The notes below the pieces were generated by a model. That model was not told where the DNA came from. It did not search any database and worked only from the letters and a program-made list of their open reading frames with translations. 64,000 bases of DNA from Mugil cephalus (lineage: Eukaryota > Chordata > Actinopteri > Mugiliformes > Mugilidae): assembly GCF_022458985.1 (NCBI RefSeq), contig NC_061781.1, positions 5,381,501-5,445,500 of the forward strand, written 5' to 3'. Numbering within the stretch: position 1 is the first letter of the stretch; each line of letters opens with the position of its first letter. A program made the translations under genes and the position numbers. This document shows positions 50,978 to 62,280 of this stretch, piece by piece.

Positions 50978-53900
50978 CTACATTTGCTGGGTGGAGTTCC
51001 CATTCCAGGTGTTGTTGTCGTCTTCGCTGTCCTCCTGAGTCCTCAGCCTACAAACTTGGCCATCTTTCTTGAAGTCCTTAGTCCGACTCTCTAAAGTGTG
51101 CTTGGAGAGTGATTCTCTGGAAAAAACGAGAAAAATTAAATAAAGTAAATTAATAACTTCTTTGTTTGATTACAAAGTTTTGCGTATGGTCCAACAATCT
51201 TGGTTTAAGAGTCAACGTAACACCAGACCACGTACAACCCATTTCCAAAAAACTGGGATGTTGTGTAAAACAAAACAAAAAATAAAAACAGAAAGCCATA
51301 AGTTGCTAATAAGTTACGATATTATCATTTAATCTCTGACATTTAACACTGATGATAAATGATTAATTTATGAATTAAATATTCAAGTATTTACAAACCA
51401 CGTATTAAGACGTCATTAGGACCGGTCTAAATAATAAGCTGTATAAATGTACATTCAAATAGTTTATGAATTGTTTCCTTATACCTTTGAAAGGAACCAC
51501 TAATACTAAGTGTGTTAATCGATGGTTTACACGAGTGTATGATTCATGATTAATTCAGGTAGTTAGAAACCCTATGTTAGTTGCTAGTAACCTATTTGTT
51601 CAAGTATTCCAGACAGAAAAGTAGTACCTCACCTCTTTGCTTTGTTGGAGGATGATGCTGAGTTGATGACAGAGCCGGATTCCTGGGACGGGCCTCTGGA
51701 TGCTGCTGCTGCTGTAGTAGGCGGTGGACTCGAAAACAGGAAGGAGCTGAGGAATCTCCAAACAGCCAGCAGAGGGTAGAGGAGCGAGCCCAGAAGTGCC
51801 CAAATATTCCCCCCGGACGACTGGACCGTGTTTGCCGGCCTACCAGACTGATAAAGAAAGAGAGAGAGAGAGAGAGAAAGAGAAAGAGAGAGAGAGAGAA
51901 AGAGAGAGAGAGATAGAAAGAAAGAAAGAGAGAGAGAAGGCCTCGTCAGGTCCAGGACCTCATTAAAACATGACGGCCTGCGCATTGTTTACATTTCATC
52001 AATTCTCATTCCAGTTACGCTTAGTGATTCTGGTCAACACAAAAATGAACCCGACTGGCTCAACTAGTGTTTGGCACTGACTGACTGCAGGTTATGGCGT
52101 TTATGTCCCACAGTACTCTGAAAGATCCTTTACTGTGAGCACTGGGAATGATCCTTTCCACCCCTGTATCCTCTGTCATGAAGCCTCTAAGATCACGATC
52201 AGGAAGTCTTTTCTTGAAAACAAATACTGTGCAAGTTGTTGTGATCTGGATCAAAGGTGGAATGCTGGGATGTGGACACTAATTTACTCACTGGCAAAAG
52301 CACAACAGAAGCACTTGGAGTCAGTTCCAGCTCCAGCAGAGTCTTGTTCAGGTCTTCACTGGTGAACTCTCGCCGAGGGAACATAGTCGCCAAGGTAAAC
52401 TTCACATAGCGGTTTCCCACTTCCTGAAGCAGAAGAAGCACAAAACAATTCCCTGTGACTCTTTGTGAAGGGAGACAGCACTGGGAGGTACACTTCAAAA
52501 TGTTCAATGACATCATTCAAAGATTATTTGAAATCTATGTGTGATTGTCTTTATTTCAATGGACACACTCCAATGGCCTAATACAAAATGCCATCACGTA
52601 TTTGACATAAATTATAACTTTTCATGGCAAAATGTCTGCTGACATTCCACCAGAAAGACAAACACTAAACAGGTCACTTTTAACAGATTTACATTTCAAT
52701 AACCTTAAATCTGCGCCATCTACAGTTATTCCTTCAAATGGATTATATCGGCTGCTGAAATCCTCTTAAAATAGCATAGAAAAAAAATTATTGGTGGTAA
52801 TTTTCTGCAAACCTGAACAGCATAGTCTTGAACTTCCTGCAATCTGCTGAGAGCGGGGAACTGGTTGGTGAAGGACGAGCCATCTGGGAGGCGGAACTGT
52901 ATCCTTGCGATGGTACTGGTCATACATGCACATGATGAGACACAGGATAAAAAGAGAGGAACAATACTGAGGGTTCACTGTAGAATATGACAATAGATCC
53001 AACATCCAAGACATTTTTTCAACGTCACATGATCTAATGGTCCATTGTGACCGATGTAACGATCATCCCTGCAGTATAGTATGACTGGTAGCATTCACAA
53101 ACCCAAACACACCAGCCTAACCTGCCAAACAACACGAGTGTCATTTGACTGGCTCCACCAGCTCCACGGTGAGTGGATGGGACTTGGGTCCCACCCTGAA
53201 AAATCTAGTGGAACTAAAGCAGCGTCTATCATAAAATTCTTATCAGTCATTTATGACCTGTGAAGCTATCAACTCCTTTATACCAGTGGCCCATTTACCT
53301 CCTCTCCCTGACTAATGCCTCCTTCCTGGTCTTCTGTTCTTCCTCTCTGGCCTGCAGTAGGGCCTGCTTGGCAGCCTTATCGTCTTCCTGGGTCTTGGCA
53401 TAGCGGGCTTGTCTATCAGCTCGGTCCTGCAGAACACCAGAACAAAGGTCAAGAGGCTCCAGTTAAAGAAGAGCTGTGAGGGTTTTATGTATAGGAAGTA
53501 TGTACACTGCTACCACTCATTACACTACATGGTATATATATTATACCATTCATTGAATATATTATACTGTATCTATATGATTGATGCCAAAGACACTGAG
53601 GATATACTACTACTGTATATGGTGCTTCAAAATACATGGCAGCACACATGAATATATGTATGAATGAATAAGTCAATAAATACACAAACAAACAAACAAA
53701 CAAACAAAAAAAACCCTAAAAAATGCAGGAATAGACATCACTGGGCTTGGAATTACCTGAACAGTAAATGAGAAAACATTCTCAGTCTTGGATTGTGGCA
53801 TCCCGTTAAGTCAGGTGTGTCCAAACTACAGTCAGTTGGGTTCATTTTTAATTGAGCTGTAGCAAATTCATATTACACATAATGTAATATGGTCCTCATA

Positions 53901-56862
53901 GGGGGCATGAGGAGTGGATGGAGCAGTTGGATGCTGCTACTTTTCTGTGCATTTGAGAAAACAAATCCAACCTTAGAACCTTTGATCCAAACTTTTAAAA
54001 TGAGAGCTTAATGGATGTTCTGCCCAAATAATAAGATCCAACCATATTAACTCACTTTTAAACAGAGCCAAAAAAGCCTTTGTGAATGTTTTTTTTTTAC
54101 ATATCAACTAGCAGCTTTTTTTCCCCACTTCCTCTACTTTAAATAGAGACTAAAATAAGGTTACCATGGCAATCTGCTGTTTGACCCTCTCTCTGGCAGC
54201 CTTCTCCTCTGCCTTCTCTCTGTTTCTTTCCTCCAGGAGCCGCTTGGTCTTGTCTTCTTCCTGTTTCCTCTTGAAGTCCTGCATGTTTTTCCCCAGCTTC
54301 CGCCGCTCCATTTCCTTTTTGATCTCACTCTGACACAGAATGAAACAGAAACAGTAACAGTTACAGTTAGGTCAGGGGTGGAGTGGGCTGAATGAATCAT
54401 ACATTCCATCAGTCAGGATTCACACTACGAAAAAGACTCAAAGACAATGTTAAATAAGACATTTTACAGAGATGGAACAACAAAACAAATCAGCCATGAA
54501 AAAGGAAACAAAATCACTTAATCTGAGAAATGAGGCTGTGTAGAAAAAAAATGTACCAAAATCCAGTTGGGGACATATTTCAAATAATAAGTCATTCAAA
54601 GGTTTGCATACTCATAGGTTATAATATAGTGTATTTTCCCCTTTGGTGTCGTGATGGTTTCCAGTCTTATGTGATACGTATGTGATGGGGTCCTTTATTT
54701 TCTCTTTGGGTAAAGGTCTGAACTCTTCCAGCAAAAACACTTGGGATCCCAAAATTGCTTGGGTCATCTTACTTGACCGGCGTATCAGAACGGTCAAAGG
54801 TTTGACATCAGAGGGCTGCTACAGCCACTACACGCTGCACTAGGATTTGCGTTTTGGACAACTGTCATATTGTAAAGTTCTAGGGGGTCAGAAAATTGTC
54901 TTTCCATCAGTGCTGACTAAATTCTTTTGCCTGAATTCCTTTGCCTTAGTTAAACAGATTGCCTGTGTAATCTCTGTATGCCACCATATCAGTGGATCTG
55001 TGTACCTTATAAAATGGGCTATTTCCCTGGCCCAACCACTTTTCTGGGAAAAATTCTTACCTCTTCTTCTCCTTTCTTCTTTTGCTCTCTTCTCTCCTCC
55101 AGCTTCTTGGTCAATCTGACAAGACAATACCATAATAAGTTTAACCCCTAACCCTCATGTCATTGTTTTGCCAAAATCAATTGCAATTAAACAACTCTCT
55201 CAACTGTAGGATAATTAGCAGCTGTATTTATACTTGAACAACACTGATTAATTAGCCTTAAATGACATCTCTTTTCCAGGCATTAATACCCAGCTAAAAT
55301 TTGCCTGTCGTCTTTCTCCTACTCTTTCTCCTTCTCTCACACACACAAACCTAAATGCGTAAAGTGCCATACATGTACCGGCTTATTAGGCGACAGTTGT
55401 AGCTTCAGAACAGACGTTTTATGAAATTCTACCAACGTGAATTACTATTTCTGGCATTCATTGTAACTCTCACGATCCTTATAATCTGAAGTTTACGTAA
55501 AAATATGGTGGAAGAAAGGTGATGCATGCATGCCTGCCCAAACAAAGTTAGATGGTTGAAACTGTCATATTGCAAACTGTAGTGATAAACTGACTTACAC
55601 TGGGCTCCAATGTAGTTAAATCTTTTGGGACCTGTTCTCAGATACATTTTATTCCTTATACTGAAAGACCTTACAAAATGATGAGTAGTTTGCACCTGGT
55701 TTCCAGCCATCTGACTTTCACTGTGGGTGGTTAGTTTGCAGCATTTTTCCCCACACACACCTAAAACTTTTGCGGATTATTGTATAAAACTATTTACCGC
55801 CACAGAGATCCAGTCTTTAGCACCAACAACTCAGCACCTTTTGTGTGTAGATCGCAGCAGCTTAAAATGCATAGTATGAGTGTTCGTACCTTTCTACCTT
55901 AGCCTCTAGGTTCTCGTCATTCTCAGAAGGCTGAGTGTGATGTGAAGATGCGTTCTCCGTAACAGGCTCTGTGTCTGAAGAGCTGCTACTATCCACTGTA
56001 CTTGGGAGGAATGCCATGGCAGGAACAGAAACAGAAAAGGAATATATTTAGTAAACCTGCCGCTATCCACATAAAGTAAACACGGCCTATGTGTACTCCA
56101 GGATTTCCCATACGATGTTAATACTGTGGTGCCGCATCAGGGTCTAATTAACTCTGCCAGTTGATAGACTGGAGACTTGTCCAGGCTGTACCCCGCTCCT
56201 CTAAATCCAATATCTATGTTATTACAGTAATGGTAGTCCTGAATCTCACTCGAAGGGTTCCTCCAACCAAACATCAGAAGACCTCCCTCCCTTTTAACCT
56301 GGTCAAATAAACCTCTTTGCATATTCTGAGACGTGGCCTTGTTAGTGAAGAGCTGTAATCACGGTGCACTTACCCTTTGCTGTTTCTGGCACTGCTGCAG
56401 GTTCTGTGGCTGCTGACGCTGACTCGGTGTGCGCTGCTGGAGCTGGGGCAGGTTCTTCTGTGTTGTTACATGGGCCGGTCCTAACAGGCACACTTGCAAC
56501 TGATGGTAGTGCCCCACTTCCAATCTCTTGAGTGTGCATCTGTCAGAAAACAGGGAGAAAAATCATCACCGGAAAGAACACACTGCAGATTCACTGGTTT
56601 CGGCGCCAGCAGTTCATCTTGTATCACACAAATTAAGATGCTTAAATTGTGACACAGTACATATTTGGAATGAAACTAAAATTGGAGCAAACGTTTAGAA
56701 AAGTTAACATTGTAGCCAACACATTAACAACAAGCTGTTTTGGCTCCTTTAAAATTGCAGGAAAATTGCAAGCTATTTTTATTGTAGCAGCAGTCAACAA
56801 CCATCGACTTCTCGAATAGAGGACCTGAAAAGGAAGCTAATGATGTGTACAAAGCGGCAAAA

Positions 56863-56906
<44 letters not shown>

Positions 56907-59900
56907 TTGCAATTTTCACTGTCTGCAATGTATTAAATTGCAGTTAAGAAGGAAGAATCTGTATGTGATGCCAAAAGAACTTCACAAGAAGCTGATAAAA
57001 AGGAGGAATCATGATAAGGAAACCTTAACTGCATATATAAATCTGAAAATATCCATGACCAAGATAAGATAAAATACTTTTACAAAAAATGTTCGTCACC
57101 AAAACAGATAACTGCAGTACAATACTATATATAACTACCCAATTAACCTACATACAGATCAACCTTTGTCACTGTACCTGATTAACTCTGTTGATTCTCT
57201 TCATCAGTTCTTCTGCAGAAACGCTTCCAGCAATGACCTCCAGAGGGATCCCATTGACGCCAATGAAGAAGCTGGAGGGTATGCACACAACTGGATCTTC
57301 AGCCCAGGATAGTGTTGGATGAGTCAGGTAGAGGGTGGAGGGTTAAGGAACAGGTTCCCAGAAACTGATATTTTGTATTTATTTGTGTATTTTGTAATAA
57401 CCTGCATTTAAAGCAATGCATCTACTAAAAGGTATAATAAACATGTGTAGTGTAGATTTAAGCAGTGTAGTATGAAAATGCTTAAAATCAGGACGGAAGA
57501 ACAGACAGGTAGAAACACAGAAAAACAGAAAAAATCAGTTGCAATGCGGAGGCACCTCAGGTTTATCGATGTATAACTCTATTCTTCATATCTGAGGTGA
57601 CTGCTCCAGGGTTCTCTCTTCAGAACAAAATCATCGGACAAGCTGAGGTCTTCTCTGATCCTGTTATCTGAAGAAGTTCCCTTCTCCCAGTTTGCTAATG
57701 ACATACAGCATCAGTCAAAAGTTTGGACATGCCTTCTAATTTCTGTTTTTTCTTTCTGTTTTCATGATTTTCTATATTGTAGGTTAATACTGGAGTCATC
57801 AAAACTATGAAGAAACACATATGGAACGGTTTCATTAGCAAATTAGTGTTTTTCATATTTAAGATTCTTCTTCATTGTAGCCACATTTGCTTTGATGACA
57901 GCTTTGCACACTCTTGGCATTCTCTCAATCAGCTTCGTGAGGTAGACACCAGGGCTGTTTTTTAATCAACCAGTGTACCATATCAAGAATGAATTAGTGG
58001 AATCTACTTTCCTTCTTTCTGTGTTTGACGTCATCAGATGTGTTGTGTAAATGTAGAGTTGGTACATGGTTCTTTACAGTGAATAATTAAACTAGCAGCA
58101 GTTTGGATTAGAGCCAACATAAACACTTCAGAGTTCCAGAGGCTATGAATCTCTCCGAGGTGGGTGTGTGAATCAGGACTTCACGGTGGAATTGCTGCAA
58201 AGAAGCCACTACTAAGAAAGAACAACAAGAAGAAGAGAACTGCGTGAGCCAAGAAGCTCTGTAATTGGATCTGATGAGATTTCTGGTCCCATGAAGCATG
58301 GAGGAGGAGGGGTGAGGGCTTGGCTGGTGATTTAATTGAATTCCACATTTGACCAGCATGGCTACTACAGCATTCAGCTGCAGCATGCCAACCCATTTGG
58401 TTTGTGTTCAGTGGAACCATCATTTTTTTTTTTTTATAAGGACAATTAGCCCAAGGAGGAGAGTGATAGTGTCTGGCGTCACATGACCTGGCCTGCACAG
58501 TCACCCAACACAGACTAAGTGAGATTGTGTGGCATGAGCTGGACCGCAGTGAAAACAAAGCAAAGCAACAAGTGCTCAGCACCTTTGAGAACTACTTCAA
58601 GAACTACTTCAAGACTGTCGAAAACTATTCCAGGTTACTACTCCATTAGGCAAAATGAGAAATTGCCAGTATGTGCAAAGCATATCCCTGACTCAAGACA
58701 AAGTAAAAAGTACTACCTACACAGGAACAGGTTTACAACGGACTTGGTGTGCACCATCATTTTAGAGTCCCTGCTTCTCAGAATATGACTGACAAATGTA
58801 AATAAAACAGCACTATATCATCCAACTGTACACAGTCATATATCAAAAATAATATTCATTTGGTTAATATCTGCCATCCCCAAATTTGGACAGATATTAA
58901 AACCTAAATGTAGATTTCTGTTTTTCTATTTCCTAACAATGATATATACAAAAAAAAATATCATTATCACAACAGTCTGTAAGAAAAGATCTCACTCTGC
59001 TGGACAGATGGACGGATTTAGGTTTATATAAGTACCTACTCTCAGTGTTTGTGTCAGTCCAGTGGATAGTGGAAGTAACCCTTTTCAGCTTTTATATATT
59101 AATCAGTTCAACTCACGCCATCTCGTTCAACAAAATGGAAAGCAAAAGGATACAGATCTGGGAGAACTGCGCACATGCGTCACTGTGGAAATAAATGAAT
59201 GCAACATCATGCAATGAAACTGAATACAAAGTATTAAAAAAAAGTCGAACTAAGTAATACTAACTAAGTAATACTAAATTTACGATTCACATACATATAC
59301 ATAATTGCAAACATATGTATCAGCGTGTACCAACATCCCTGACATCCCAGGGATTACCCAGGGATGTCAGCTGAGACACCAGGCAAGAGACGACCTCTGA
59401 GGACAAGTGGTAATAAATGGATGGATGGATGGAACGAGATTAACAGAACCAATGCTGCAAGTTGCACAAGGAACAATCTCAACTGATACTAAAATATTCA
59501 GGTTTACATTGACAATTTCCCAAAAGCATTGAAATTTGAAGGCTCACATCTGTGGGAAAAAGCTTCCAACTGCAAGACTGACCTCGTTCAGGGGAAACGT
59601 TTACGTGCATACCCTGACAACCCTGAGATTATTTGCAACTGACAAGTCCTACCTATTGGCGTCAACTTTGATGGCAACACAGCAGTTCAGAGCCGCCTCT
59701 GAGACTTCACCATCCTCCCAGCTGGACATCAGCTGGCCTGACTGCTCGTCTTCCCCTGAGAAAAGACGAAGGGACACCAATGAGATATTTAGCCGCTGCC
59801 AACTGTCCTTTTGTAGAGAGCTGCACTGGTGAAACAGCTATCTGACACCACCACCATGAAACACAGGTGTCTATGACGCAATAGTTAGGGTTTCTGCAGG

Positions 59901-60782
59901 TTTGAACAAGTGAAATTTAAGACTTTTTAAGACCATTATGGGTTAAATTTAAGACCTACATAAAATATAAGGAAAGGGAAATCAGGGACTCCATGTTACT
60001 TTCAAAATGTGTTATCGTTGAACTATCAACTCAGGACATTCTTGGGGTGGGCTCCACTAATGAGGAACAGAAACTTAACAGGCCGGGGTCAGAGGAGGTC
60101 ATGCTGGAAATGAAATGATAATAAAGGGATGCGATTTAAGACTTGACCAAATGTGATTTAAGACATAAAATGCAAAATATGCTTGTATTCAAGACTTTTC
60201 AGACCTTACATTGGGATTAGCAAATTTTAGACTTTAAGACTTTCTAAAACTCCCCAGGAACCCTGAATAGCGTCCCTGGTGACACAGGGATTTATCTAAA
60301 AATAATTTCGCTTGGTTGTCATTCAGTGTGTCACATAAAAGGGGAACACTGATGTGTCCTGCCCCAGAAGCATTTAAAGTCCTATTAGACCTTCGTAAAA
60401 CCATCGAGTTTACATAATAACCTGACGTTAGTATTAGACAAGCCTGGTCCGGCTACCAGAGAGGCCGTTGTACAGAAACTGTCAACCATTAAGGTAAGAC
60501 AACACATGAATGAACAACTCCAACTTCCTAGATTCTTGCTTTCTATACTGTCACTTTCCAAAAAATGCGACGGAGTTGGTCTTGAGGCGTCTTTACTGGT
60601 CAGTTGACTTGGCTGTGCTAGTTGGCTAACAGCTACAATGGCTACCCTCTGTGTAGTTAGCGACGCAGGGGTTCGTAACGGAGCTGGTGTGTACTGTTAC
60701 CTGTAATAACAACAACAAAGACGGAGCCCTGTTGTTTGGCGCTGTTAATGGCATCGGGAATCGAGCCCTCAAACCAACGCAT
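50978..60782 (-). CDS. ubxn4: UBX domain-containing protein 4 (erasin), complete
   Basis: Thirteen coding exons, minus strand: 60701-60782, 59653-59755, 59154-59182, 57178-57296, 56374-56539, 55890-55995, 55061-55115, 54165-54329, 53299-53426, 52813-52915, 52292-52423, 51633-51847 and 50978-51116. Phases agree throughout and give 513 aa, close to the mammalian 508. Residues 1-111 form the thioredoxin-like N-terminal domain (MRWFEGSIPDAI; IPSSFFIG). A Ser/Thr/Ala-rich linker and a charged coiled coil (about 180-317) follow, then the UBX domain (about 318-396) with ARIQFRLPDG and the FPR loop MFPRREF used for p97/VCP binding. A hydrophobic hairpin (about 410-434) inserts in the ER membrane. The C-terminus ends WNGNSTQQM. 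UBXN4 works in ER-associated degradation with p97. Exons 8-13 lie in duplication unit B and exons 1-7 lie outside, so this is the complete ancestral copy. Confidence 0.95.
51852..51938. repeat. Expanded (AG)n tract at the ubxn4 exon 12 acceptor
   Basis: About 87 bases of AG and AAAG repeats directly upstream (gene strand) of the exon 12 acceptor at 51,848. It therefore forms an extended pyrimidine tract, against about 30 bases at the same place in unit A (24,786-24,814). Confidence 0.9.
56868..56902. repeat. (AT)n microsatellite in ubxn4 intron 4
   Basis: About 17 AT repeats in the intron between coding exons 4 and 5. Simple sequence; outside the duplication. Confidence 0.93.
57706..58640 (+). 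mobile_element. Tc1-like transposon remnant in ubxn4 intron 3
   Basis: The left end contains CAGTCAAAAGTTTGGACATG, a typical Tc1-family terminus. The plus strand at about 58,340-58,630 encodes broken pieces of the transposase C-terminus, including HPTQT and VWHELDR. The right inverted repeat was not found and most of the coding region is missing. Confidence 0.6.
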
Positions 60783-61260
60783 CTTTGCGAAATGGTTTGT
60801 TGACGCTGCTTGTTTTCAACCCGGAGAGCACAGCTCCGTTCCTCTGACAGGGATGACGACGCTTCAGGAAGTACTTACACGGTCATGTGATCTTCTTCTT
60901 CTTCTTCTTCTTCTTTCAGTAGCACTGTGGACGCATCCAAGGCGTATTACTGCCCCCTACTCTTTCTATGCGGTTTCTCATTCTCTTTTATTTAAATGTT
61001 GCTGTATTTGATGAACATTTATTTTCCTTATTAACATATTGTAAATTAACTTTTTTTTTTTTACAAGTTATGATTTACAATTGTTCCATTTCTATTTCAA
61101 CAGAGCAGACTTAGACAGACCATGAGGGAGATTACTTTGTTGTCGTAGCTTTGTTGCACATAAAAGTAAACACTCTTAAAAAAAACAGAAGAAAGATAAA
61201 ATAAGATTTGATTAAAGTAAAACAAAAATAAACACTGTAATCAAAAAATGTACAGAATTA
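60783..61260. other. ubxn4 upstream region
   Basis: Presumed ubxn4 5' UTR and promoter side. Contains a (CTT)n tract at about 60,891-60,915 and an AT-rich stretch. No exon of another gene was recognised. Confidence 0.4.
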
Positions 61261-61319
61261 GCATTATGAACAAATATACCAAAGTAGTTGGCAAAACAGT
61301 CTCCAAGGTGACGTAGTTG

Positions 61320-61560
61320 ATTGGCCAGTTGCATAGCAACAGCAGCATGGATCATGTCGCAAGGTGTTTCCTTGTCCTTGTCTGCTGGTGGTCCTATGAG
61401 CCAGGTCTCCAAAGCACCTCTCATGACACGCTCCCTCTCGTCCCATCAAGCGCACACAGTCCATCCATTCTGCCGCTAAAGACCTCACGTTCCCCATGAC
61501 GCCACTGCTGACCCTAACCTCCTTCTCCGCTCCTCCACCTCTAACCTGGCATCCCCAGCA
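61320..61560 (-). mobile_element. LINE ORF fragment
   Basis: The minus strand contains GVMGNVRSLAAEWMDCVRL, resembling the GNVRSLxNKMDEL segment found before the endonuclease domain in many fish LINEs. It sits inside a longer open frame (61,264-61,788) whose remainder is low-complexity. No endonuclease or reverse transcriptase follows. Confidence 0.45.
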
Positions 61561-61800
61561 CTTCTTCTGAAGTTCAGCAGAGATCGCCTGGACACGGACA
61601 GTGCTAGCAGATGATCTCTGGAACAAGCCGAACTCCACAGCCAATGACCAACAACACAACCAAAAACAAAAAGTCCAGAAAAAAAACAAAGTAAAAACAG
61701 CACAAAAGGACAAAAATGAGCATAGAACATTTTGACTGGTTCGAGGCACAGAAAAACAACAAGTCAGATAAAAAAAAAAAAACAACAACCATTAGCACGC

Positions 61801-62280
61801 TAAGATTAACCTAAAAAGGTTATTCTTCACAGAGCTACTGCTGACATGCAGCCACTCTTTCAGATGTAGAGGGATTGTTCACACTATATTCCCCGTATAA
61901 AGATTAATGTTTTGCATAATGTTTCTTTATGTTTCTAGGGTGTGCGTTCCAATCTTGATGCAGATTTAGATACCAGTGTTTGCACGGTTCTGTAACATTA
62001 CCATCTTCACCTCCTGCAACACTTTATTAGTAGCTAGCATGGCACGAGTTGAAGCATTAAGATGTTTCTCCAAAACCTTTGGAGAGTGGCAATCTCCTTA
62101 TGGGATACATATACACCATAACAAGTAATTATCATACCTGCCATTTGTTGAAACTTGGAGATTTCTCTCCTTCTTCTATTTTGAGCTCATGCAACCAAGC
62201 TAACTCTGCTATCTGTACCTCTGTTATCAAAGGCTTTATCTCCACAGACTAAATACATTCTCTCGTGAAGCGAAGCGTGT
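61801..62280. other. Spacer without recognised features
   Basis: I see no open frame, repeat signature or RNA gene that I can support between the LINE fragment and the retroviral remnant. Confidence 0.3.

Larger units (their letters stand above)
27709..54686. repeat. Tandem duplication unit B (about 27.0 kb)
   Basis: Second direct copy of the block. It begins with the same 3'-flank sequence found at about 396 and ends inside ubxn4 intron 7 at about 54,686, after which the two copies diverge completely. Gene content is c2orf76-B (no exon 1), itgb2-B (altered tail) and the 3' half of the intact ubxn4. Insertions private to this unit include a Tx1-like LINE at about 32,980-35,170, an inverted-repeat element at about 43,602-44,933, an LTR-like stretch to about 46,640, and about 1.6 kb at 47,580-49,180. 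Confidence 0.93.

Noticed and set aside
59101..59182. Apparent frameshift in ubxn4 after residue 72 or so
   Set aside because: The break disappears when the exon ends at the GTATCC donor and joins the exon at 57,178-57,296.
61264..61788. 174-aa minus-strand frame that looks like a membrane protein with Phe/Leu/Cys-rich N-terminus
   Set aside because: The hydrophobic part comes from A-rich simple sequence on the plus strand and the remainder resembles a LINE fragment.
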